A DNA stretch of 64,000 bases, taken from positions 5,758,501 through 5,822,500 of the forward strand of contig JANCRA010000010.1 of NCBI GenBank assembly GCA_024362935.1, written 5' to 3'. Source of the DNA: Setophaga petechia. Taxonomy: Eukaryota > Chordata > Aves > Passeriformes > Parulidae. The notes under the pieces were generated by a model. It did no database searches. It worked only from the letters and a program-made list of their open reading frames with translations, and was not told where the DNA came from. Shown here piece after piece: positions 24,547 to 33,898 of this stretch. The number at the start of each line of letters is the position of its first letter. The first letter of the stretch is position 1. Made by a program: the position numbers and the translations under genes.

Positions 24547-27500
24547 TCAAGGTAGGGAGCACAAGAGAGGGGGACGGCTGTCTTCAGCCTCAGCATCCTC
24601 TCCCTCGCACATATACAGCAGCTCCAGGTCCTGCTGCTGCGGCATCCTGGCATCCTCCAAGCTCTCGGATAACCTGTAGCAGAGAAAGGGGGTTTTGGGG
24701 ACACCGGTTTGTCCCCCAAGCTGGCTGAGTGCTCCGGGGGTGCCTTGGGCCCCTCAAGGTGTCCGGCCAGGCTGGTGGGATGCAGGGGCCGGCAGCAAGG
24801 GGCCGGGCAGGGGTCCCGCCACGGGAAGTGCTGCCGGCAGGATGTTTATCCAGCAGCCGGCTGGGAGCTGCACTGCAGCTGGAGTGGCTCAGGATTGAGG
24901 CAGTGGGGGCTGGAAGCTCCCCCCGGGTCAGGATTGGGCCCTGGAGCTCTGGACCTACCTCTGTGCCTGCTGCCGGGCCCGCGTCTCTGCATCTGCCTTG
25001 CTGTCATAGAGCACGGTGTCACCACACAGGAGCATGGTCACGGTCCAGCCATGTGTCCTCTGCAAGAGGTGGGTGTCAGGATCTGGCCCTGCATCTCCCA
25101 GGGTGACCTGACTGAGCGCTGGCAGCGCTGGGCTCACCTGCAGCCAGTCCAGCACCTCCTGCACCGTCATGGCCTGCCCATCTGCGCCGACTGCCCGCAG
25201 CTCCAGCCGGTCCCAGCAGCTCCACTCCCGCCCGCCGTACTGCCAGGGGGTGGCAGCCACACTGGTACCCCAGATCCTGCCTGACCAGCCCCATGGGGCC
25301 GGGAGTGGTGCAGCACAAGGGCTGGGGGACACCAGCACAGGCAAATAGGCAGGGTGATGGGGGCACCATGGTGGTGCAGGGGCAGTGGGGGACACAACTA
25401 TCACCCCAGCACGGCTGGGGTCCACTTAAGGGTCATTGTCAGTGTGGGGCCGGCACTGCCCCTAGCCCCAGGCCAGGACAGCGCACAAAAGGCCATTGAG
25501 GCATTGCCCAGCCCCACACAATCATCTCTTCTCATGCCTGTGGCCCCACGACCCCTGCTCCGGCCCAAGCAGGCCGGTGTGGTGCCAAGCCCGGGGCCGT
25601 CTGGCAGGGCTGCTCGGCCATCTGCCCTCGCTGCAGGCAGCACCAGCACTGCCCGCCTGGCCCCAGCCCCGCTCGGGAGGGGTGCTCACACCTGGTCACT
25701 CTCCCTCCTGCTTTCTGCTGCCTTCTCACCTCCGCCTTCTGCTGCCTGCACTTAGCCCACTGGTGCAGAGAAGGGCTTAACCCCATCCTCACCGGGGCAG
25801 CAACTGCTCGGCACAAAGGGAAAGCCATGGCCTGGCCTCCACCACCAAAGTGCATCGCTCTGACCCTGGGAAGCACATTCCTCTGGACAAGGCTGGCCCC
25901 AGCATGGGCTCCCCAGGTCCCCATGGGGACAGAGGTCACACCAAGCAGACCTTGGGGGCATGTGTTCTCACCACAACCAAGCAGCCGGGTGTGAAATGTC
26001 ACACCGGGTGTCCTCGCCCTGGCACATGGAGGTGTTGGGTGCTGCTGCAGGGACCTGAGGGCATGGCAGCATCCTCCATCCAGGGATGATGCCAACCCAG
26101 GGACACTGCAGCCAGGATGGCACAGGGCTGGGCATGGGGTTTGAGGGGGCCGTGGGGCAGCCATCAGCCTGAAGTGGTGCTGGAGCCGGCGCAAGGCAGT
26201 GGAGTCGCCTCCCTCCCTCCCTCCCCCTCTTCCTGCCCCCGGCCCTGGGCCCCCCGGGCCAATCTGGTTCCAATCGGCGCTTCCTGCCGTGCCGGAAGGG
26301 CTGCCTTGCCTCGCACGCCATAAACCCCCAGACAAAGGGGCCTCTATAGCCCAGACGGTCCCAATCTGGGCCTGCCCCCACCCCCGCCCTCCCTCCCTGG
26401 TTCCCCACCGCCGGGACCCCCGGCCCCGCTCCCCCGGGCGGCCCTTCCCGGCCCGGTGCCAGCTGCTCTCTGCCTGCCGCAGCTGGTTTCCATAAGCCAG
26501 ATGAGTGCGGCTGCAGCGGCTCCCAGCCCGGCTGTGGGGCTCAGCGTGGGGCCTGCCATGGGGCAGTGGGGCTGCCTCAGCCCCATAGGCACCCCAGAGC
26601 ATCAGAGCACCCCAATGGGACAGTGGCAATGTCTCAGTGCTGGGGGGGCAGCCAGGGGAAGGAGCTGGTTCCTCACTGCCTGGCAGCATTCCCAGCCCAC
26701 TGCAGCACCCAGATCCATTTCTGGAGTGCTATGGCCAGGGCTGCCCTCGCTGCATGGCCACCTCCTTTCCCCTGGTCCCCCTGACACTGTCCCACAGCAG
26801 ATGCCACTGGCCCCTGGGTGTCCCCACCTGCACTTTCCCAGGGAAGAGGGTCCTACCCGGTAGGTGGAGGCTGGCGGGGGCTGCACACGGAGCAGCAGGC
26901 AGGCAGACAGGCTGATGTTGCTGTTGCGGTAGCAGCTGAGCTCCTGGCAGCCCCACACCAGCTTGTAGACCTCCAGGCACGCCAGCCCGGCCACGGCTGC
27001 CGTGGTGGTGATGATGGCGGGCACGATCCGCCCAGCAATCCGTTTGCTCTGGGGACAGGAGGGCATCACCAGCTGCCCCACACGGGACAGGGACTCCTGA
27101 CCCCACAGGCTGCCCCTCTCACCATCAGCCAGTTGGCAGGGGAGATGCCATAGTTCTCTGCACGCAGGTTGGATGCTGCTGTGATAAAGTCTATGTGGAC
27201 ATCGTTGTCCTGTGAGGAAGAGTAGGGGGACATCAGCATCCCATGGAAACATCAACCCCCCCAGGCTGAGCAGGACCACCAGCCTGGCTCTGCTACCTTC
27301 TCAAAGTGGATGGGCTCCATCAAGGGTGCTTGTGTGTCCTCATCCCCCAGCAGCTCCTGTCTCCACTGCACCAGGTCCTGGGTAAGCTCTGTCAGCTGCC
27401 TGTGATCTGGGGACACAGGGACACCTGGCAAGATACTCCTGCTCTGTGCCACTGCTGGGGTGCCCTCACCTTGGCCTGGGTCATCTTGGGTGCTGGAGCA

Positions 27501-30500
27501 GGGACAAGAACCCACAGCCCCACGACCACCAGGCTGGGCCTAGGAACATACCTGGGAACCTCACCTGTGGGAACTTGTGTCTCCTCTGTGGGTTCCTCTG
27601 TGAGGGGGACCTGGAGCCCCTCCTGAGGTGCAAAGGGTGGCAGGACCACATCACGGACGATGGCCTGGATGGCTGCCCGGTCACTGCATGGTGGCACCCT
27701 GTGCACTTGGGCAAAGAGGTGGGCAGCAGCCAGGACATAATCCAGGTGGGTGTCCTGCAAAGCAGAACAGGGGTGGGTGGCCATGGGGTGCCTTGCTGGG
27801 GTGGTCCCACATAGCCAAGGGCTGCCAGCACTGCCCTGAGCTGGTAGAACTGCCTGGCTTTGCCCCAGAGTGGAGGTGGAGGTGCCTCTCCTCCTCCTCT
27901 GGCCACAGTGCACGTGCAAGCTGTCCCCTGCAGTGCCCTCACTGACTGGGGGACAGGGACAGACCCAGCCCAGGACCCGGCAGCCCTGCACAGGCTGTGG
28001 CAAACACAGCACAACTACAGTTCAGTATTCCCAGTATGCCCAGCACAGGCTTGGCTTCCCCTCTGCCCATACCATTCCCACGTGAGACCCCACAGCTCTC
28101 CCTCCCTGCACTCACATTGTCAGGGTTGAATGTCAGTGGATGGGGACAGCTCCTGTCCCCTGCCCAGAAGGGGACACCCGGGCTGGTTTCCTGGCACAGA
28201 GAGAGAAGAGTCAGGCCCAGCAGTGTGTGCCCCTGGCTGCGGGGAGGGGGCTGCTGGAGGGACAGGCGTGCAGGGGGTGCCAGCCCTGTGCTGCTGGGCT
28301 CACATGCTCCGGGGGGTAGATGTGCAGCAGCTGGGCAATGGCATCGTGGTAGCAGCGCTGCCAGCGCCGCCGTGCCCAGCGCACGCAGTCCCGCCAGTCC
28401 TGCGGCCGCTCCCGCAGGCTCTCCCACACCTGCTCCACGATCTTCCCGGGCAGCTGCTGCTCCAGGGAAGCTGGGTCCCTGCAAAATCAGGCAGCTGCTG
28501 GTGCTGGCCCAAGAGCAATCCTGTGAGACGTCTGGGTGGGATGTGGTAGTCTGGCATCCTCTCCCCATTCCCAGCAGTGCCCTGGCAGAACTGGAAGCTC
28601 CTCTCCCAGTGTCAGTACCCCTAAAGCTCACTCACTCCATGAACTGGTTGACTTGCTCTGCAGGTAGCTGGAAAAGCCCCTCAAACTCATCACGGGCCCA
28701 CTGTAGAGGAGAAACGGGTGTTGAGGACTGGAACCTCCCCCTTATGCCCCCAAGCCCAGGGGGAAGGGGAGGCTCTGGCAGGGCCAGCAGCAAGGCTCAG
28801 GCTGCCAGCAGGAAGCAGCTGGGGTCATATCCTGCCCATGGCTCACCACTGGAGGGGACAAGGGGAAGGAAGACAAAAGTCCCGGTGCCTCCTTGCTGGG
28901 TGCTGTGGCTGGGGCAGCTCAGCCTACCTGCAGTGTGTGCTGGATGGTGCGGGGGAAGTGCCGCAGGGTACACATGGGGAAGGCGCCATCCCTGGGGGCG
29001 CTGGCTGGCCCCAGAGGCTCGGTCAGGTTCGGTACCATGGCCAGCACGTTCCCCCGTGTCCCCTCCGTGCCCGAGTCCAGCAGTGGCGTGCGACAGCGGA
29101 GGCAGCGTCTCTCCAAATAGGCGCCTGCAGGGAGCCAGGAGTGCTGGGGACCCAGGGAGCAGGTCCAGGGGCTTGGCCCCCTCGCCCTTCCTGGCACTCA
29201 CGGGCCTCTATGGTGTCCAGGGCGCTGGCAACGCCATCCAGGTGCCGGAAGAAGTTGTCCTTGTAGAGCATCTCGGTAGCAGGTCCCACCTGGTTCTGGT
29301 GAGGGGTCACTCTGACATCAGGGTTCATGCGCTGCACGGCTGCTGCGGCCACCACCGACTTGGGCTCCTGCCAGGGCAGAGAAGGGGTGGGCAGTCCTAG
29401 GGAGCCCCTGGAACAGCCAGGATGCCCTGTGGGGGGAGCTCAGCCCCTGGTTCATGGTGCCTCACTGATATATCTGCTGAGCGATAGAGAAACTGCCGAT
29501 GGAGGTTGGAGAGGGCAACAGTGTCCATGTCGGTGACGATGAGCTCCCCATCCGGCCCCGCCGCCAGCCCCATCATGGCAAAGTTTTTCAGCAGCTCGCA
29601 GCCGATGGCACCAGCTCCCACCTGTCACGGCAGAGATGCTGCAGCTCGCCGTGTGCTAGTTGGATGCTCCACAGCCTACCAGTGCCACGGCCCCTCCCCA
29701 CTCACCACCAGGTACTTCTGGTGACCCAGCTTCTCCTGGAAATTGGCCCCGAAGACGGCAATCTGGCCATCGTAGCGAGAGCCCCTCTGTCGGGACAAGG
29801 AGCTGTGTGAGCACAGCAGGCACGGCACGCCGGGCAGCCGGGAGGGGCTGGACACGGGGTCTCACCGGGGCACAGTCCGCCTCTGTCAGCTGCGCAGCTC
29901 CCGCCAGCGCCAGGCACTCCAGGGCATCGAAGTACAGCCACTGGTCCAGGGGCACGAACTTCCCCGTGATGGCCTGGGGCGAACAGCCCGTGGGCAGGGC
30001 AGCGGGCCAGCGGGTGCTCCCCTCACCCCGGCCCAGCCCTGCCGCCGGAGCCGGCGTCCCCAGGCGGGCAGGAGGTGCCCTCTCGTGGCCACCAAACGCC
30101 ACCGGACAGCCGTGGCCAGCGGGACCCCGCCCCGCTCACCTTCAGCACCTCCTGGGCCACCAACGCCCCGACCACGGCGGCCACGGGGCACAGGTCCCCC
30201 GCGCTGACGGTGGCGAAGGCGCGCACGATGTCCTCGTCCAGGGGAGCCTGCTGTGCCCCCAGGCTCCGCGCCAGCTCCAGCACCCGCTCGGCATCCGCCT
30301 GCGGGCAGAGGGGAGAGGCAGTGCCCGGCAGGGCGGGGCGGTTCGGCAGGGCCGGCAGGAGCAGGACAGGGACTCACGGGCGCCCTGGGCCGGGGCAGGC
30401 GGCCCTGCTCCCTGCGGAAAGCGTGGAGGGCCTGGAAGGCGGCGTGCAGGCTGCGGCTGCGCGGCAGATCCTCGGGACTGGCTACCTGGATTTTGGGCTC

Positions 30501-32684
30501 CTCCAGTGCCTGACACAGGGGCTTCTGCCAGCACAGCACCAGGGACTGGGTGAGTGCTTTCCTGGGGCCCAGCATGGCACAGCAGTAGCCCAGCACTGTG
30601 GGGCCGAGAAGGACTCACATGGGAACACTGCTGGGGCTGCTGCACCTGTGAAACCAGACCCCCACAGCGGTAGGGCGAGAAGGAGCTGGTGTCACTGATC
30701 TCCAGCCTGAAGGCATCTGGGGACAAGAGGAGCACAGATGTCACATCATGGTCACTGCCAAGGACCCGGTGAGTTCCTCAACCCTGAGCTAGGGCAGCCA
30801 GGATCCCCCTGGAGGTCTCACCGAGCACATGCACAGGGACGGGTTCCTGGCCATTCAGCTCTGTCATCCCCTGCACACCAGAAAACGTCACCAGGTCACC
30901 ATCGTGGAAGAGGTGGCCATGGCTGTTCTCTGTCCCCATGTATGTCACCACTCCTGGGTTGCCCTGAGGAGGGAAAGGCTACATGAGAGTGGGGCACTGG
31001 ACTAGGGCGGCATAAGCCAGTGGAGGAGGCAGCAACATTTTGGGGGACCTGCAGGGGCTGGCCTCCCTCCTACCTGGGAGATGTGCTCCACAGCAGCAGA
31101 CACTGGATCCCCTTCTGCTGGGTCATCAACGATAAAGTGCTCCCCGAAGTCACAGAACAGCTGCCTGGAGAGCACAGGTGGGGTTTTGCCAGAGGAAGTG
31201 CCCCACCAAGCTGCCCCAGCACTGCCATGTCCTGCCCAGGCCAAGCAGCCCTGCTAGGGGTACTGGGGACGTGGGGTACTGGGGACATGGGGTGCAGCGC
31301 AGGGCTGGGGCTCTGGGGACAAGGTGACCCACAGCCAGTGCAGGACCCCATGAGGCCCCTTACCCTGCCAGCCCCTTGGCGTCAGCCACGATGAAGCAGA
31401 TGCCCCGGGCATGGCAGAAGTCCCCGACGCGGAGCTGCTCCTCCAGCGGGGACTCGGTCAGCACCACCACCTGTGCCAGGTCTGTCAGTGAGTGCTGCCA
31501 TGCCAGGGGTCCCCCCAGTGCCGGGATGCAGGCTCACCTGGAAGGAGGCCAGGAAGGCCTCTGACAGCTCCCCGGTGTGAGCCTCGACCACCACACGGGG
31601 GTTCAGCTCAGCCAGGGCTCGCTGGGATGCTTTGGCACGGTTCTGGCCCAGATCACTCTCTCCCAGGAGGAACTGCAGAGTGGACACATGGTGGGGCACC
31701 CTATGGGTCTGGGGTGCAGCTCATCACTGTGGGGTGCTCCACAGGCCCAGTCTGCACTGGGGAGGGGGCCTCTGCTAAAGACCTTGCCTGTGACAATGAA
31801 GGGCACCCTGTGCCTTACCAGCCTCCCCAGCTTGTGCCAGTTATTGGAAGCCCCTCACCCCAAATGCATACCTGCAAACAGGGATTCTCCCAACTGCACC
31901 TGCACCTATTACTGTGACATACAGGCACATCCATACCTGTTACTGGGACTCCCACCTGAGTGTTCACCTGTATCAAGATCCTTGTATGTACCTGTATATG
32001 TTATGGGCCCTTCCCATCCATTCCTGTGCCTGTTACTGGGATTGCTGTCAGTACCCATTATTGGGGTTCCCCTCCATACTCAAACCTGGTACTGGGGACC
32101 CCTACATGAGTCTGTACCTATTACCAGGACCCTTATCAATACCTATACACATTATGGGGCTCCTCATCCATACCTGTACCCTGGGACCTGAGTGTACCCA
32201 TACTCGTTACTGGGACACCTGCCTGTACCTCTGACTGTTACTGGGACCCCTGACTGTACCTATTATCGGGATCCCCACCCATATCTGCACCCACTGCCGA
32301 CATTCTCACTAGTTCCTGTAATGAGATCCTCACCTGTACCTGTCCCCAGGAGCCCCGCCCGGCCCCGCCGGTACCTGCTGGGTGCGGTCGGCGGTGCAGG
32401 CAGTACCGCAGTCGTGCAGGACGACGCGCCCGGTCCCCGCCAGCACCAGCGCCGTCGCCACCTGCGCTCCGGTCCCGCGCAGCCCCGACACCAGCACCGC
32501 CGACCCGGGCAGCCGCCGGGCGCCGCCGCCCAGCACATACCTGCGGGTACCGGCGGGGGCCGTCAGCCGGGGCCGGCACCGCTGCATCGCGCCCTGCCCC
32601 GACCCTGTGGCGCTCCGGTGCCGGTGCCGGTGCCCGCACTCACAGCTGCCGCGAGTACCGCGACTCCTCTTCACTTCCCGCCAT
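24547..32684 (-). CDS. UBA7: Ubiquitin-like modifier-activating enzyme 7 (ISG15 E1)
   Basis: E1 enzyme that adenylates a ubiquitin-like modifier (ISG15 in mammals) and passes it to its E2. Predicted 1005 aa (human 1012). Exons: 32684-32644, 32540-32375, 31672-31538, 31470-31364, 31164-31074, 30963-30822, 30716-30619, 30524-30378, 30298-30140, 29973-29866, 29786-29706, 29621-29466, 29367-29202, 29124-28928, 28700-28636, 28478-28304, 28190-28116, 27754-27565, 27406-27297, 27209-27123, 27048-26857, 25239-25138, 25059-24959, 24673-24547. Every phase agrees. It starts [18 protein letters not shown]. The active adenylation domain keeps the nucleotide loop [10 protein letters not shown] (from 427) and DMD (456-458) with SNLHRQF. 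The catalytic Cys is in [10 protein letters not shown] at residue 584. [12 protein letters not shown] with TTTAAVAG follows. The ubiquitin-fold domain, which recruits the E2, starts near 900; the protein ends [10 protein letters not shown]. The enzyme looks intact. Confidence 0.95.
25240..26856 (-). other. UBA7 intron 21 with a GC-rich regulatory-looking island
   Basis: At 1.6 kb this is by far the longest UBA7 intron, lying just before the exons for the ubiquitin-fold domain. Within it, 26250-26520 holds two CCAAT motifs, a CATAAA/CTATAG segment, inverted repeats such as CCCAGA..TCTGGG, and two CAGCTG E-boxes. I see no exon or mobile element. It could be an enhancer or cryptic promoter, but this is only pattern-based. 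Confidence 0.35.
31900..32345 (-). repeat. Degenerate minisatellite in UBA7 intron 2
   Basis: At least ten imperfect copies of a unit like CCTGTACCTGTTACTGGGAC (plus strand), spaced irregularly every 30-50 bp. The array fills most of the 700 bp between UBA7 exons 2 and 3. Confidence 0.8.
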
Positions 32685-32935
32685 GACGGCCCCACCCACC
32701 GACCGGCCCCGCCCCGGGGCGGAGCCTAACGCAATGCCCCGCCCCGACAGGGCAGGACGGCGGCGGGTACGGGGAAGGCCACGCCCCCAAACCGGCGCTC
32801 CGAGGCCCCGCCCCGAGACCACGCCCCACAGCACAGGCGGTACAGAGAGGCCCCGCCCCCGGGATCCGCGCTGTGGCGGCGGTGAGGGCGGGCAGAGGCT
32901 CCGCCCCCTCGGCAGCCTCGCCCGGTCCCGCGGCC
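32685..32935. promoter_or_regulatory. Shared divergent promoter of UBA7 and TCTA
   Basis: Only 251 bp separate the start codons of UBA7 (minus) and TCTA (plus). The spacer is CpG-rich with several CCCCGCCC or GGGGCGG GC boxes, and no TATA box. The UBA7 start overlaps a GGCGGGAAGTG element, an E2F/ETS-like site. No full interferon-stimulated response element (GAAANNGAAA) is present in the spacer on either strand. Confidence 0.75.
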
Positions 32936-33739
32936 ATGGCGGCGGTGGCGGCGGGCTGGCAGCCGCCGTGGCGGGCGCTGGCCGCGCTAGGCCGGGAGCT
33001 GGCGGCCGAGTGGGCGGCACAGGACGTGCGGGCCGCGCTGTGCCAGCTGCTGCTGCTCTGGCTGGGCATCAGCCTGCTGGGCGTCCGCCTGGCCTGGCGC
33101 GCCTACGGCGGGGCGGTGGCCGCGCTGTGCTACCGCACCGGCCCCTCCGGCCGCCGCTCCCCCGGCACCGCTCCCGGGGCCTCGCCCTCCCGGCCCCGCG
33201 CGCACTCCCTGTCCCCCGCCGGCCCGGCGGGACGCAACGGCGCCGCCGAGCGGCACTGCCCGCCCCGGTGAGTCCCGACCGCTACCGGGCCCAAAATCGC
33301 TGATTCTCCGCTAACCCCCGCGGGCCTGCCCGGCTTCCCTCCCCCGCGTCCGGCCAGCGCTCTCGGGGCGCAGCCCGGTGAGCGACCCCTGCCCAATTCC
33401 ACCCAGTGAGCGTACCCCCAGCTGCACCCTGCACCAATACAGCCGTGACTGCTCGCCTGCCCGGTATGGTCCGGATGGGGCCTCTGCGACACCGGCTCCC
33501 CCAGCTGTGGCTTCTGACAAGTGTCCCCCAGGCTGTGCCCCCGACCTTTGAGCCCCCCACCCGTCCCAGCTGCACCCCAGAGCAGTATGGCCCAATAAAG
33601 GCCCCCAGGCGTGCCCACCTGCATGGTGCCTGCCCCAGTGCCCGGGTGCTGTGCTGGTGCTGTCCCGGCCGTGCTCACGCTGCCTCTCTCTTGCAGGGAT
33701 GGCCCCACGACAGAGCCCATGAAGACACACCGGGAGTGA
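32936..33739 (+). CDS. TCTA: T-cell leukaemia translocation-altered gene product
   Basis: Small single-span membrane protein, 124 aa predicted. Two coding exons: 32936-33267 (donor GTGAGT) and 33697-33739 (acceptor after TCTCTTGCAG), joined within an Arg codon. The membrane span and its flank at about residues 34-60 (ALCQLLLLWLGISLLGVRLA) match the human family, and the tail EPMKTHRE matches human EPLKTHRE. The middle, residues about 68-108, is richer in Ala/Pro/Gly/Arg and makes the protein longer than human TCTA (about 103 aa). Human TCTA has been linked to osteoclast fusion; the molecular role is unclear. The start codon lies in CCGCGGCCATGG, a good Kozak context. It diverges from UBA7 and converges on AMT. 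Confidence 0.93.
33268..33696 (+). other. TCTA intron with an internal AATAAA
   Basis: 429 bp intron. It holds AATAAA at 33594-33599 on the sense strand, a possible intronic poly(A) signal. Reading through the donor meets TGA at once (CGG TGA), which would give a 111-aa protein lacking the conserved tail. Nothing else is evident. Confidence 0.6.
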
Positions 33740-33776
33740 GCAGCACCAGGACCGCCAGCTGGGTACTGCCAACACC

Positions 33777-33782
33777 ATTAAA
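33777..33782 (+). terminator. TCTA: TCTA poly(A) signal ATTAAA
   Basis: ATTAAA 38 nt beyond the TCTA stop codon, the common variant signal. It faces the AMT signal, which begins 80 bp further on. Confidence 0.8.
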
Positions 33783-33861
33783 GTGCTGTGCCCACCTGCT
33801 GCTCCTTGTTTTGGCATTGCCACTATAATCAGAGAGGAGGCCAGGGAAACGGGACAGGGTG

Positions 33862-33867
33862 TTTATT
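33862..33867 (-). terminator. AMT: AMT poly(A) signal AATAAA
   Basis: AATAAA on the minus strand, 32 nt beyond the AMT stop codon (33899-33901). Cleavage would fall near 33840, so AMT and TCTA transcripts end within a few tens of bases of each other. Confidence 0.85.
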
Positions 33868-33898
33868 GGAGGCACTGTGCCCACAGCATGGGCTGGCC

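Noticed and set aside
27997..29400. A 467-codon open frame on the plus strand
   Set aside because: It lies antisense to UBA7 exons 12-17 and their introns; the minus strand is clearly the coding one.
31900..32345. CRISPR-like repeat array
   Set aside because: Units are degenerate, spacing is irregular, and the array lies inside an intron of a vertebrate gene.
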